A stretch of DNA of 64,000 nt from Conexibacter sp. CPCC 205762 (GCF_030646155.1 NZ_JAUTDN010000004.1:1-64000); one strand, 5' to 3'. Counted from the first letter of the stretch, positions 14,846-24,568 are shown. Notes: generated from the letters alone by a model not told the origin. Program-made: numbers and translations.

Positions 14846-17800
14846 ATGGCCTCCTCCGCGAGAACAGCGCTGAGATCGTTCACGCCCGCCGTGCGGGAGT
14901 GGTTCATGCGTGCGTTCGCGACGCCGACGGAGGCGCAGGCGCAGGCGTGGCCGGCGATCGCGACCGGGGAGCACGTGCTGATATCGGCGCCGACCGGCTC
15001 CGGCAAGACGCTTGCCGCGTTCCTGTGGGCGCTCGACCGGCTGGCTGCCTCGCCGCTGCCGGAGGGTGAGAGACGGACGCGGCTGATCTACGTCTCGCCG
15101 CTGAAGGCGCTCTCCTACGACATCGAGCGCAACCTGCGCGCGCCATTGCAGGGGATCGCGCCCGACGGCGGGATCAGCGTCGCGATCCGCACCGGCGACA
15201 CGCCGCAGAGAGAGCGGGCGGCGATGGTGCGCAACCCGCCCGACGTGCTGATCACCACGCCGGAATCGCTCTACCTGATGCTGACGAGCAGAGCGCGCGA
15301 GATCCTGACCGGTGCCGAATGGGTGATCCTCGACGAGATCCACGCCGTCGCCGGGACCAAGCGGGGAGCGCACATGGCGCTGACGCTGGAGCGGCTCGAC
15401 GCGCTCGTCGGGGAGGCGGAGGGCCGCGCGGGGGTGCAGCGGATCGGGCTGTCGGCGACGCAGAACCCGCTGGAGGAGGTCGGCCGCTTCATGGTCGGCC
15501 CGCGGCGCAGATGCCGGATCGTCGACACCGGCGTGCGCAAGCCGCTGGACCTGCAGATCCACGTCCCCGTCGAATCGATGGTCGAGCCGGAGCAGACGCC
15601 CGACGTCGACCCGCTCGACCCGGTCGCCGGCGGGGAGGCGACGCGGCGCTCGATCTGGCCGGCGATCTACCCGGAGCTGCTGCGGCTGGTCCAGGAGCAC
15701 CGCTCGACGATCATCTTCGTCAACAACCGCCGCTCGGCCGAGCGGCTGGCGCTGCGGCTGAACGAGCTGGCGAACGAGCCGCCGGAGGGCGAGGACGCCG
15801 AGGGTGAGGACGCGCGCCGGGCCGTGCTGGAGATAGCGCGGGCGCACCACGGCTCGCTCGCGCGCGAGGAGCGGCTGGTCGTCGAGGAGCAGCTGAAGGC
15901 CGGCGCGATCCCCTGCATCGTCGCGACCTCCTCGCTGGAGCTGGGGATCGACATGGGCGCCGTCGACCTCGTGCTGCAAGTCGAGTCGCCGAAGTCGGTC
16001 GCGGCCGGCCTGCAGCGGATCGGCCGCGCCGGCCACAACGTCGGCGACACCAGCAAGGGCCGCATCTTCCCGAAGTTCCGCGCCGACCTGCTCGAATGCG
16101 CGGTCGTCGCGCAGCGGATGCGCGAGGGCGCGATCGAGCCGACGGTCGTGCCGCGCAACCCGCTCGACGTGCTCGCGCAGCAGGTCGTCGCGATGGCGGC
16201 CGCCGAGGAGGAGCTGAACGTCGACGAGCTGTACGCGCGCGTCACGCGCACCCACTCCTACGGCGAGCTGGGCCGCCAGCAGCTGGAGAACGTGCTCGAC
16301 ATGCTCGACGGCCGCTACCCGTCGAGCGAGTTCGCGGAGCTGCGGCCGCGGATCGTCTGGGACCGCATCGCCGGCGTCGTGCGGCCGCGCAGAGGCGCCC
16401 GCCAGCTCGCCGTCACGAACGCCGGAACGATCCCCGACCGCGGCCTCTACATGGTCACGCTGCCGGACGGCCGCCGCGTCGGCGAGCTGGACGAGGAGAT
16501 GGTCTACGAGGCGCGGCCGGGCCAGGTCTTCCTGCTGGGCGCGTCGAGCTGGCGGATCGAGGAGATCGGCCGCGACCGCGTGATCGTGACGCCGGCACCG
16601 GGCGTGCCGGGTGCGGTCCCGTTCTGGAAGGGCGACGGGATCGGGCGGCCGAAGGAGCTGGGCGAGGCGATCGGCGCCTTCAGCCGCTGGGCCGTCGAGC
16701 AGTCGGCCGAGAGACTGGCGGCCAGCCACGACCTCGACCCGAGAGCGGCGCGCAACCTGCTCGACTTCCTGCGCGAGCAGCAGGAGGCGACGCGCGTGAT
16801 CCCGTCCGATCGCACGATCGTCGTCGAGCGCTTCCGCGACGAGATCGGCGACTGGCGGCTGTGCATCCTCTCCCCCTACGGCGGCCGCATCCACGCCGCC
16901 TGGGGACTGGCGCTGAGCGCGAAGATCCGCGACGAGCTGGGTCTGGAGGCCGACGCGATCTGGTCCGACGACGGGATCATCGTCCACCTGCCCGACGCCG
17001 ACGAGCCGCCCGGCGCGGAGTTCGCGCTGATCGAGCCGGACGCGTTGGAGGACGCGGTCGTCGCGGAGCTGTCGTCGAGCGCGCTGTTCGGCGCGCGCTT
17101 CCGCGAGAACGCCGGCCGCGCGCTGCTGATCCCGCGGGCGTACCCGGGCAAGCGCACGCCGCTGTGGCAGCAGCGGCTGAAGTCGCAGAACCTGCTGGAG
17201 GTCGCCAAGCGCTACGGCGAGTTTCCGATCATCCTCGAGACCTACCGCGAGTGCCTGCGCGACGTGCTCGACCTGCCGGGCCTGCGCGAGCTGCTGACGC
17301 AGCTGCAGCGGCGCGAGCTGAGCCTGGTCGAGGTCGAGACGCAGACCGCCTCGCCGTTCGCCTCCTCGCTGCTGTTCGACTACGTCGCGACGTACATGTA
17401 CGAGGGCGACACGCCCAACGCCGAGCGGCGCGCCGCCGCGCTCTCGCTCGACCGCGACCTGCTGCGCGAGCTGCTCGGCCAGGAGGAGCTGCGCGACCTG
17501 ATCGACGCCGACGCGCTCGACCAGGTCGAGGACGACCTGCAGCAGCGTTCCGAGCGGACGCGCGCGACGACGAAGGACGAGCTGCACGACGTGCTGCGAC
17601 GCGTCGGCGACCTGACGGCGGCGGAGGCGGCGCAGCGGGTCGCGCCGAACGGTCGCGACACGAGCGGCGCGGGTGCGCGCGACGACGGGCGCGACGCGGC
17701 GGCGGCCGCGGAGGCCTGGCTGGCGGAGCTGGAGCGGGAGCGCCGTGCGGTGCGGGTGCGCGTCGGCGGCGAGCCGCGCTGGATCGACGCCGCCGACGCC

Positions 17801-19384
17801 GGCCTGTACCGCGACGCGCTCGGCGTCGTCCCGCCGGGCGGGCTGCCGGAGGCGTTCGTCGCGAACGTGCCGGACGCGCTGCTGAAGCTGCTGCGCCGCT
17901 ACGCGCAGACGCACGGCCCGTTCACGACCGACGAGCCACGCGCGCGGTTCGGGCTCGATCCGACGCCGGCGCTGAGAGCGCTGGAGCGCGACGGCGAGAT
18001 CGTCCGCGGCGAGCTGCGGCCGGGCGGGATCAGCGGCACGCGCGAGTGGTGCGACTCTGACGTGCTGCGGCGGCTGCGGCGGGCGTCGCTCGCGGTGCTG
18101 CGCAGAGAGATCGAGCCGGCCGACCAGCGCGCCTTCGCGACCTTCCTGCCGTCGTGGCAGGGCGTCGACAAGCATCCGCCGGGCGGTGCCGGCATCGATC
18201 GCCTGCGCGAGCAGCTCGTGCCGCTGCAGGGGCTTGCGCTGACGCCGTCGGCGTGGGAGAACGAGGTGCTGCCGCGGCGCGTCGGCGCCTACTCGACGAC
18301 CTGGATCGACCAGCTGTGCGCGAGCGGCGAGCTGGTCTGGGTCGGCGCCGGCGCGCTCGGCCGCACCAACGGCAAGGTCGCGCTCTACTTCCGCGACGAC
18401 GCGGCGCTGATCGGCCCGCCGCCGATCCCCGGCAGAGCGCCGCCGCTCGACCTGCCCGAGCATCTCGCGGTGCGCGAGCGGCTGGCGCAGGGCTCGTGCT
18501 TCTTCACCGACCTGCTGGTCGACCTGTCGGTCTCGCCCGAGCAGATCCAGGAGGCGCTGTGGGACCTCGCCTGGGCCGGCGAGGTCACCAACGACGCCTT
18601 CTCACCGCTGCGCGCGCCGCGGATGACGCTGGTGAGAGCGCAGCGACGCGCCGCCGCGCGCGCCGGCCGGCCGGGGCGGTTCTCGTCACGACGCGGCGCC
18701 GGCCGGGCTGAGCTGCAGGGACGCTGGTCGCTGACGGAGCCGCTGTTCCGCCCCGCGCCGGGCGTGCCGAGCGACCCGAGCGCGAAGCGGCGCGCGCTCG
18801 GCGAGCTGCTGCTGGAGCGCTACGGGATCGTGACGCGCGAGCTGGTGCTGGCCGAGGGCGTGCCGGGCGGCTTCTCGGCGCTCTACCCGGAGCTGTCGCA
18901 GCTGGAGACGCTCGGCGTCGCGCGCCGCGGCTACTTCGTCGAGGGGCTCGGCGGAGCGCAGTTCGCGCTGCCGGGCGCGGTCGAGCGGCTGCGCGCACAG
19001 AGAGCGCCGGAGGAGTCCGCGCCGATCGTGCTGGCGGCGACCGACCCGGCGCAGCCGTTCGGGGCCGCGCTGCCGTGGCCCAAGCGCGACGGCGAGACCC
19101 GCCGGCCCGCGCGCGTGCCTGGGGCGACGGTCGTGATCGCCGGCGCCGAGCCGGTCGTCTACCTGGAGAGAGGCGGCAAGGCGCTGCAGGTGCTGTCCGC
19201 GGACGACGACGCGCGCGTGATGGCCGCGCTGCTGGCGCTCGCCGACCACACCCGCGCCGGCCGCATCAGACGGATCGCGCTGGAGAAGGTCAACGGCGAG
19301 TCGGTGATGGGCACCCGCTGGGAGGCGATGCTGGCCGAGGTCGGCTTCAGCGCCGGCCCGAGGCGGCTCACGCTGACGGCGTGA
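14846..19384 (+). CDS. lhr: Lhr-family ATP-dependent DNA helicase
   Basis: The 1512-residue protein is a full-length Lhr, a 3'-5' superfamily 2 helicase of DNA repair. The helicase core shows A-P-T-G-S-G-K-T at 48-55, the DEIH box in ILDEIHAVAG, LSATQNP, and Q-R-I-G-R-A-G-H. After it come the winged-helix and Lhr-core domains, and a long C-terminal region (about 850-1512) as in mycobacterial Lhr. In mycobacteria lhr is induced by DNA damage, and a consensus LexA box precedes this copy. It is a single-gene unit ending in a strong hairpin. An Ala/Arg-rich stretch near residues 930-970 looks like a linker. Confidence 0.93.
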   Translation: MASSARTALRSFTPAVREWFMRAFATPTEAQAQAWPAIATGEHVLISAPTGSGKTLAAFLWALDRLAASPLPEGERRTRLIYVSPLKALSYDIERNLRAPLQGIAPDGGISVAIRTGDTPQRERAAMVRNPPDVLITTPESLYLMLTSRAREILTGAEWVILDEIHAVAGTKRGAHMALTLERLDALVGEAEGRAGVQRIGLSATQNPLEEVGRFMVGPRRRCRIVDTGVRKPLDLQIHVPVESMVEPEQTPDVDPLDPVAGGEATRRSIWPAIYPELLRLVQEHRSTIIFVNNRRSAERLALRLNELANEPPEGEDAEGEDARRAVLEIARAHHGSLAREERLVVEEQLKAGAIPCIVATSSLELGIDMGAVDLVLQVESPKSVAAGLQRIGRAGHNVGDTSKGRIFPKFRADLLECAVVAQRMREGAIEPTVVPRNPLDVLAQQVVAMAAAEEELNVDELYARVTRTHSYGELGRQQLENVLDMLDGRYPSSEFAELRPRIVWDRIAGVVRPRRGARQLAVTNAGTIPDRGLYMVTLPDGRRVGELDEEMVYEARPGQVFLLGASSWRIEEIGRDRVIVTPAPGVPGAVPFWKGDGIGRPKELGEAIGAFSRWAVEQSAERLAASHDLDPRAARNLLDFLREQQEATRVIPSDRTIVVERFRDEIGDWRLCILSPYGGRIHAAWGLALSAKIRDELGLEADAIWSDDGIIVHLPDADEPPGAEFALIEPDALEDAVVAELSSSALFGARFRENAGRALLIPRAYPGKRTPLWQQRLKSQNLLEVAKRYGEFPIILETYRECLRDVLDLPGLRELLTQLQRRELSLVEVETQTASPFASSLLFDYVATYMYEGDTPNAERRAAALSLDRDLLRELLGQEELRDLIDADALDQVEDDLQQRSERTRATTKDELHDVLRRVGDLTAAEAAQRVAPNGRDTSGAGARDDGRDAAAAAEAWLAELERERRAVRVRVGGEPRWIDAADAGLYRDALGVVPPGGLPEAFVANVPDALLKLLRRYAQTHGPFTTDEPRARFGLDPTPALRALERDGEIVRGELRPGGISGTREWCDSDVLRRLRRASLAVLRREIEPADQRAFATFLPSWQGVDKHPPGGAGIDRLREQLVPLQGLALTPSAWENEVLPRRVGAYSTTWIDQLCASGELVWVGAGALGRTNGKVALYFRDDAALIGPPPIPGRAPPLDLPEHLAVRERLAQGSCFFTDLLVDLSVSPEQIQEALWDLAWAGEVTNDAFSPLRAPRMTLVRAQRRAAARAGRPGRFSSRRGAGRAELQGRWSLTEPLFRPAPGVPSDPSAKRRALGELLLERYGIVTRELVLAEGVPGGFSALYPELSQLETLGVARRGYFVEGLGGAQFALPGAVERLRAQRAPEESAPIVLAATDPAQPFGAALPWPKRDGETRRPARVPGATVVIAGAEPVVYLERGGKALQVLSADDDARVMAALLALADHTRAGRIRRIALEKVNGESVMGTRWEAMLAEVGFSAGPRRLTLTA

Positions 19385-19430
19385 GCCCCGGTCGATCGCT
19401 GTCGATGGACGACAGCAATCGACCGGGGCT
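19384..19430. terminator. Long bidirectional terminator between lhr and the DUF2090 gene
   Basis: AGCCCCGGTCGAT pairs perfectly with ATCGACCGGGGCT (13 bp). After one mismatch GCTGTCG pairs with CGACAGC around a five-base loop. It starts on the last base of the lhr stop codon and lies between convergent genes. Confidence 0.8.
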
Positions 19431-19475
19431 GGTTCGGACACCCGGCCGCGGGGCTCCAACGGCAGCGCCGTGGGC

Positions 19476-20414
19476 TCAGGCTGCGGCGGCGCTCGCCTCC
19501 GCCGCCAGGTAGACGTCGATCGCCTGGGCGTAGCCGTCGGCGATCTCGGTGACCGCCTGGTCGCGCGGGAGGCCGTCGTGGATCAGGGCGCCGATCGCTC
19601 TCCACCAGATCGAGCGGCCGATCGCGAAGCCCTCCCAGCCGCGCGCGGCGGCGGCGACCGCGAGCCAGTGCTCGACACGCGGCTGCGGGGCGTTGCGGCC
19701 GAGCACGATGCAGGGGACGCCGGCCTGGGCAGAGACCGCCTCGGCCTCGGCGACCGTCTCGAAGCCCTCCAGCTTCCACAGCGGCGCCTGCACGCCGGCG
19801 CGCTGGAAGGCGTCAATCGTCGCGATCGTCAGCTCCGTGCGCAGCTCCGCGTCGTAGCGGTCCCGATCGCCGTTGACACTGTCGAGCTGCGCGGTCGTCG
19901 GCGGCACGAGCAGCTCGAAGAGGAGGTCGGAGGGCCCGGCGGCGACCAGCTCCGAGACGGCGGCGAGCGTCTCGCACTGGCGCGCGTTGGCGGTCGCGTC
20001 ACCGCCGGGGTTGCAGCGCACGAGCACCTTCGCGTAGGTCGGCGCGAGCGCCGCGATGTGGGCCGCGGCGTCGTCGCCGTACTCCAGCTCGAACTCGTCC
20101 TGGCCGCTCGCCTCGATCGCGACCGCGGTCGCGAGGCCGGCCGCCTTCGCGCGCGGCACGACGCCGCCGCCGTACTGCTCGTCGACGAGCACGCCCGCGA
20201 CGCCGCGCGCAGCGGACGCGACCGCATCGCCCGCACCAGCGTCCGCCGCACCGCCCGCCGAGCGCGCGAGCCCGGCGACGGCGCCCTCGTAGATCACCTG
20301 CTTGGCATCCGGCAGCAGCTCGCCTGCGCGCGTCTCCTGCCCCGGCAGCAGCCCGCGCACGAGACCGGAGCGGTGGTCGAAGGCGAGCAGGAAGAGGGGA
20401 GAGTCGATCGCCAT
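19476..20414 (-). CDS. DUF2090-family (beta/alpha)8 aldolase candidate
   Basis: The 312-residue protein begins FLLAFDHRSG and contains GVLVDEQYGGGV, LFELLVPP, PLWKLEGFE, CIVLGRNAPQ and GFAIGRSIWW. These are the conserved blocks of DUF2090 as I know them, also found as the C-terminal half of proteobacterial IolC proteins and distantly like tagatose-bisphosphate aldolases. The likely chemistry is aldol cleavage of a phosphorylated ketose or 2-deoxy-5-keto-gluconate-6-phosphate. It is divergent from the GH4-kinase operon and shares its control region, which favours a role in that sugar pathway. It could also serve the inositol operon. The Ala/Gly-rich stretch at about residues 48-70 is unusual. 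Confidence 0.7.
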   Translation of the reverse strand: MAIDSPLFLLAFDHRSGLVRGLLPGQETRAGELLPDAKQVIYEGAVAGLARSAGGAADAGAGDAVASAARGVAGVLVDEQYGGGVVPRAKAAGLATAVAIEASGQDEFELEYGDDAAAHIAALAPTYAKVLVRCNPGGDATANARQCETLAAVSELVAAGPSDLLFELLVPPTTAQLDSVNGDRDRYDAELRTELTIATIDAFQRAGVQAPLWKLEGFETVAEAEAVSAQAGVPCIVLGRNAPQPRVEHWLAVAAAARGWEGFAIGRSIWWRAIGALIHDGLPRDQAVTEIADGYAQAIDVYLAAEASAAAA

Positions 20415-20458
20415 GGGTTCCCTTCGTGGAGACGGCGCGTGAGCAGCGCCGGTCGCTC

Positions 20459-20482
20459 AGAACGATTGATCTTGCTCGTTTT
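20459..20482. promoter_or_regulatory. Putative DeoR-type operator in the divergent sugar promoter
   Basis: AACGA-N10-TCGTT (core 20461-20480) is an inverted repeat between the DUF2090 gene and the GH4 operon; the flanking bases extend the symmetry to AGAACGA/TCGTTTT with one mismatch. A matching half-site, AAACGATCAAA, occurs before the SIS gene. DeoR-family operators often carry such A/T-CGTT cores. Confidence 0.4.
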
Positions 20483-20511
20483 GAACCCTAGCCGATCAGG
20501 ATTGCGCAGTG

Positions 20512-20517
20512 TAGGCT
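20512..20517 (+). promoter_or_regulatory. -10 element TAGGCT of the GH4 operon
   Basis: TAGGCT is 7 bases before the ATG at 20525 with no room for a Shine-Dalgarno sequence, so a leaderless transcript is likely. Confidence 0.5.
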
Positions 20518-20524
20518 GTCCGCC

Positions 20525-21817
20525 ATGGTCAAGATCACGTTCATCGGCGCCGGGAGCGTCGTCTTCACGCGGGAGCTGCTCGGCGACCTGCTCGCCTTCG
20601 AGGAGCTGGCCGACACCCACATCGCGCTCTACGACATCAACGCGGAGCGGTTGGAGACGGCGGCGGCGATGGCGCGCTGGACAGACGCCCAGCTCGGCGG
20701 CAAGGCGACGATCACGACCCACAGCGACCGCCGCGAGGCGCTCGACGGCGCCGACTTCGCGATCAACATGGTCCAGGTCGGCATGCACGCCTCGACGCTG
20801 CTCGACTTCGAGATCCCGGCCAGATACGGCCTCCGCCAGACGATCGGCGACACGCTCGGGATCGGCGGCATCTTCCGCGCGCTGCGGACGATCCCGGTGA
20901 TGCTCGGGATCGGCGAGGACCTCGCCGAGCTCGCGCCGAACGCGTGGCTGCTGAACTACACCAACCCGATGTCGATCCTCTGCCAGGCGTACGCGGAGGG
21001 CTCGCCGCACAAGCAGGTCGTCGGCCTCTGCCACTCGGTCCAGCACACCACGCTGGAGCTGGCGAGACTGATCGGCGTGCCGTTCGAGGACGTCACCTTC
21101 CTCGGCGCCGGCGTCAACCACCAGGCGTTCATCCTCCGCTTCGAGCAGGACGGCGAGGACCTCTACCCGCGCCTGCGCGCGAAGCTCGCCGCCGACCCCG
21201 ACCTGCAGCGGCGCGTGCGGATGGAGCTGTTCACGCGGCTCGGCTACTTCCCGACCGAGTCGAGCGAGCACAGCGCCGAGTACCTGCCGTGGTTCCTGCG
21301 CGACGACGAGCTGGTCGACCGCTTCCGCCTCAAGGTCGGCGACTACATCGAGCGCAGCGAGGAGAACCTCGCCGAGTACGAGCAGATCAAGAAGGGCCTC
21401 GCCGAGGGCGCGCAGTTCCCGCTCGAGCGCAGCCTCGAGTACGCCTCGCTGATCGTCCACGCGATGGTGACGGGCAAGCCGCAGGTGATCTACGGCACGG
21501 TGCAGAACAACGGCCTGCTCGGCGACCTGCCGGCGCGCTCGGCGGTCGAGGTCCCCTGCCTGGTCGACAGAACCGGCGTGCGGCCGACACCCGTGCACGA
21601 CTACCCGTCGCACCTCGCCGCGCTCAACCGCAGCTTCCTCAACGTCGCCGACATGACCGTCCGCGCCGCGCTGGAGGGCCGCCGCGACCACGTCCTGCAC
21701 GCCGCGATGCTCGACCCGGCGACCGCGGGGACGCTCAACCTCGACCAGACCGCCGCGCTCGTCGACGAGCTGATCGCGGCCCACGGCGATCTGCTGCCGG
21801 AGGGTCTGCGCGCTTGA
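20525..21817 (+). CDS. Glycoside hydrolase family 4 (alpha-galactosidase/alpha-glucosidase-like)
   Basis: The 430-residue enzyme belongs to GH4, whose members use NAD+ and Mn2+ in an oxidation-elimination mechanism. It shows the NAD motif F-I-G-A-G-S-V-V-F-T at 5-14, N-Y-T-N-P-M, and the metal ligands Cys in GLCHSVQ and His in GVNHQAF. The CHS version of the metal motif places it near the MelA/AglA branch (alpha-galactosides, alpha-glucosides, alpha-glucuronides) rather than the CN/CD 6-phospho-beta-glucosidases. It is cytoplasmic, so it acts on imported oligosaccharide. Its stop overlaps the next kinase (TTGA). In this context an alpha-linked galactosamine substrate is a reasonable guess. 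Confidence 0.82.
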   Translation: MVKITFIGAGSVVFTRELLGDLLAFEELADTHIALYDINAERLETAAAMARWTDAQLGGKATITTHSDRREALDGADFAINMVQVGMHASTLLDFEIPARYGLRQTIGDTLGIGGIFRALRTIPVMLGIGEDLAELAPNAWLLNYTNPMSILCQAYAEGSPHKQVVGLCHSVQHTTLELARLIGVPFEDVTFLGAGVNHQAFILRFEQDGEDLYPRLRAKLAADPDLQRRVRMELFTRLGYFPTESSEHSAEYLPWFLRDDELVDRFRLKVGDYIERSEENLAEYEQIKKGLAEGAQFPLERSLEYASLIVHAMVTGKPQVIYGTVQNNGLLGDLPARSAVEVPCLVDRTGVRPTPVHDYPSHLAALNRSFLNVADMTVRAALEGRRDHVLHAAMLDPATAGTLNLDQTAALVDELIAAHGDLLPEGLRA

Positions 21818-22812
21818 CCGAGCAGCTCGACGTGCTCGTGGTCGGGGACCTCAACCCCGACCTGCTCGTCAGCGGCGCGGACCTCGCGCCGCGCTGGGGC
21901 CAGGCCGAGCGCGACGCCGAGATGCGCCTCGTGCTCGGCGGCTCGGCCGGCATCGCGGCCGCCGGGATGGCGCGGATCGGCCTGCGCACCGCGCTCTGCG
22001 CGACGATCGGCGACGACGACTTCGGCGTCGCCGCACGGCGGATGCTGGTCGAGCACGGCGTCGAGACGACGGAGCTGACGACCGTCGCCGGCAGCCGCAC
22101 CGGCCTCTCGATCCACCTGCTCGCGGGCGACGACCGCGCGATCTACACCGAGCGCGGCGCGATGGTCGCGCTGACCGCCGCCGACGCGACGGCCGCGATC
22201 GAGCGCCGCCGTCCGCGCCACGTCCACCTCGCCGCCGTCTACCTGCTGCCCGCGCTCGCGCGCGACGGCGGCGCGATCGTCGACGCCGCGCACGCGGCCA
22301 AGGCGACCGTCTCCGTCGACACCAACTTCGACCCGGACGAGCGCTTCGAGCTGCCCGCCTGGCTCACCAGCGCCGACGCGCTGCTGCCGAACGCGACCGA
22401 GGCGCTGCGGCTGACCGGCCGCGACGCGACCACGGCCGGCGACGACGCCGGCGCAGCGCTCGCCGCGGCCGCCGCCGAGCTGGCCGCCGGCGGCGCGCTC
22501 GTCGCCGTCAAGCAGGGCGCGCAGGGCGCGTTCGCGCTCGGCGGGGCGCGCCTTCCGTTCCCCGGCGACGAGCACGGCGACCGCGCCGAGATCGCGGTTC
22601 CGAGCGGGATCGCCGCCTTCGCGGACGCGGTCGGAGCCGGTGACAGCTTCGACGCCGGTATCGTCCGCGCGCTGGTCGACGGTCGTCCGCTGCGCGATGC
22701 GCTCGCCTTCGCCTGTGCGGCCGGCACGCTCTCCACCCGCGCCGCCGGCGGCACCGCAGCCCAGGCGACGCTCGACGAAGCCGCCACGCTCGCGAAGGAA
22801 CTGCTCAGATGA
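21814..22812 (+). CDS. PfkB-family sugar kinase
   Basis: The 332-residue ribokinase-fold enzyme has the N-terminal signature in VLGGSAGIAAAGMARIG and the catalytic PfkB motif D-A-V-G-A-G-D-S-F near residue 270, with Asp as base. DTNFDP is the usual mid-domain strand. The start is TTG, overlapping the GH4 stop, and its own stop overlaps the next kinase (ATGA). It probably phosphorylates the monosaccharide released by the GH4 enzyme. Specificity cannot be read from sequence. Confidence 0.8.
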   Translation: MTEQLDVLVVGDLNPDLLVSGADLAPRWGQAERDAEMRLVLGGSAGIAAAGMARIGLRTALCATIGDDDFGVAARRMLVEHGVETTELTTVAGSRTGLSIHLLAGDDRAIYTERGAMVALTAADATAAIERRRPRHVHLAAVYLLPALARDGGAIVDAAHAAKATVSVDTNFDPDERFELPAWLTSADALLPNATEALRLTGRDATTAGDDAGAALAAAAAELAAGGALVAVKQGAQGAFALGGARLPFPGDEHGDRAEIAVPSGIAAFADAVGAGDSFDAGIVRALVDGRPLRDALAFACAAGTLSTRAAGGTAAQATLDEAATLAKELLR

Positions 22813-23780
22813 TCGCCGCGCTCGCTCCCAATCCCTCGATCGACCGCTTCTTCCTGGTCGCCGACCAGGTCCGCGTCGGCGCGATCCACCGCCCCTCGGA
22901 GCTGGTGAAGGTCGCCGGCGGCAAGGGGCTGAACGTCGCCCGCGCAGCGTCGTCCCTCGGCGGCGACGTGCGCGCGATCGCGCTGCTGGCCGGCCACGCC
23001 GGCCGCTGGATCGCCGACGAGCTGCTCGACAACGCGATCCGCGCCGACGTCGTCTGGACGACCGGCGAGACGCGCAGCTCGCTCTCCGCCGCCGACCCCG
23101 AGTCGGGCCGCCCGACCGAGTTCTACGAGCGCGGCGAGTCGACCGACCCGGCCGCGTGGGAGCGCTTCGCCGAGCGCGTCAGCGCGCTCTCCGGCGCCAG
23201 CTGGGCGTCGATCTCGGGCTCGCTGCCGCAGGGGATCCCGGCCCGCGCGAGCGCCGACCTGGTCGAGCGCGCCCGCTCGACCGGCGCGCGCGTCGCCGTC
23301 GACCAGGCCGGCGCGGCGCTGTCGGCGGCGCTCGGCGCGGCGCCCGACCTCGTCAAGGTCAACGCCGTCGAGGCGCGCGACCTGACCGGCCACGAGGAGC
23401 CGCGTGCGGCGGTGCAGGCGCTGCACGAGAGACTGACCGCCAGACGCGACGCGCTCGGCCTCGACGCGCCCGCGACGGTCGTCACGGCCGGCGAGGACGG
23501 CGCCTACCTGATCGCCCCCGACGGCCGCCTCTTCCGCGGCTCGCTCGACGTCCGCGGCCCGTTCCCCAACGGCTCCGGCGACTCCTTCCTCGGCGGCCTG
23601 CTGGTCGCGCTCGACGGCGGCGCGGACGCGCTCGTCGACGCCTCCGAGCGCTGGCAGGCGGCTCTGCCGCTGGCGCTCGGCGCGGCGACCGCGAACGCCG
23701 AGCGCGCCGGCGCCGGCCGGCTCGACCCGCGCCGCGCCCGCACGCTCGCCGCGCAGGCCGCGGTGCAACGCCTCTCCTGA
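22809..23780 (+). CDS. PfkB-family hexose kinase, 1-phosphofructokinase/tagatose-6-phosphate kinase-like
   Basis: The 323-residue protein starts MIAALAPNPSIDRFF, the typical opening of the FruK/LacC group (T-L-N-P-A-I-D). It has V-A-G-G-K-G-L-N-V-A-R at about 37-47 and P-N-G-S-G-D-S-F-L-G-G in the C-terminal catalytic motif. LacC makes tagatose-1,6-bisphosphate from tagatose-6-phosphate; FruK makes fructose-1,6-bisphosphate. With an AgaS-like isomerase and an aldolase candidate in the same island, a LacC-like role is favoured. It overlaps the previous kinase by four bases. Confidence 0.78.
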   Translation: MIAALAPNPSIDRFFLVADQVRVGAIHRPSELVKVAGGKGLNVARAASSLGGDVRAIALLAGHAGRWIADELLDNAIRADVVWTTGETRSSLSAADPESGRPTEFYERGESTDPAAWERFAERVSALSGASWASISGSLPQGIPARASADLVERARSTGARVAVDQAGAALSAALGAAPDLVKVNAVEARDLTGHEEPRAAVQALHERLTARRDALGLDAPATVVTAGEDGAYLIAPDGRLFRGSLDVRGPFPNGSGDSFLGGLLVALDGGADALVDASERWQAALPLALGAATANAERAGAGRLDPRRARTLAAQAAVQRLS

Positions 23781-23793
23781 CCACCCCCGACGT

Positions 23794-23799
23794 TAGGCT
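23794..23799 (+). promoter_or_regulatory. -10 element TAGGCT of the deoR gene
   Basis: TAGGCT lies 10 bases before the ATG at 23810, so the regulator probably has its own short-leader or leaderless promoter besides any read-through from the kinases. Confidence 0.45.
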
Positions 23800-23809
23800 T
23801 CGTTCCAGC

Positions 23810-24564
23810 ATGAATCGCGCAGAACGCCTCGGCGGCATCCTCGAGCATCTCGCCGAGCGCGGCAGCGTCGACGTCGAAGACCTCGTCGAGGCGCTCGGCG
23901 TCTCGCCCGCGACCGTCCGCCGCGACCTGCAGACGCTGCACGAGCAGCGGCTGCTGGAGCGCACGCACGGCGGTGCGGTCGCGATCAACGGCCTCTACGA
24001 GCTGCCGCTGCGCTACCGCGGCTCGCTCAACCGCGAGCAGAAGCTGCGGATCGCCCGCGCGGCGGTCGCGCACGTCAGCGACAACGCGACGGTCGCGCTG
24101 ACCGGCGGCACGACGACGACCGAGGTCGGCCGCATGCTCGTGCAGCTGCAGGAGCTGACGGTCGTCACGAACGCGATCAACATCGCCGCCGAGCTGGCGG
24201 TGCGGCCGAACATCCGCCTGATCGTCAGCGGCGGCGTCGCGCGCGCGGCCTCCTACGAGCTGGTCGGCCCGCTCGCCGACGACACGCTCGCGCAGCTCAA
24301 CGTCGAGCTGGCGTTCGTCGGCGTCGACGGCATCAGCTCGGGCGCCGGCCTCACGACCCACCGCGAGGTCGAGGCGCGCACCAACCGGATGCTGATCGAC
24401 CGCGCCTCGCGCGTGATCGTCGTCGCCGACGGCTCGAAGGTCGGAGCGACCGCGCTCGCGCGGATCCACGACCTCGCCAGAGTCGACGTGCTGATCACGA
24501 CGAGAGAGGCCGACGCCGACGAGCTGCGCGCGATCGCGGCCGCCGGCGTCAGCGTCGAGACCGT

Positions 24565-24568
<4 letters not shown>
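23810..24568 (+). CDS. DeoR-family transcriptional regulator of sugar island 1
   Basis: The 252-residue protein has an N-terminal DeoR HTH (RLGGILEHLAERGSVDVEDLVEALGVSPATVRRDLQTL, in pieces) and a C-terminal sugar-phosphate-sensing DeoRC domain with TGGTTTTEVGR, ISSGAGLT and VVADGSKVG. Such repressors release DNA on binding a phosphorylated sugar intermediate. It lies between the catabolic operon and the ABC transporter operon and likely controls both. Its stop codon shares the palindrome CTAG with the stop of the convergent ATPase gene. Confidence 0.85.

Noticed and set aside
13994..18463. A 1489-codon open frame on the minus strand opposite lhr.
   Set aside because: It is an antisense shadow of lhr with Arg/Ala/Leu-biased composition and no recognisable domain; high-GC genomes produce such frames.
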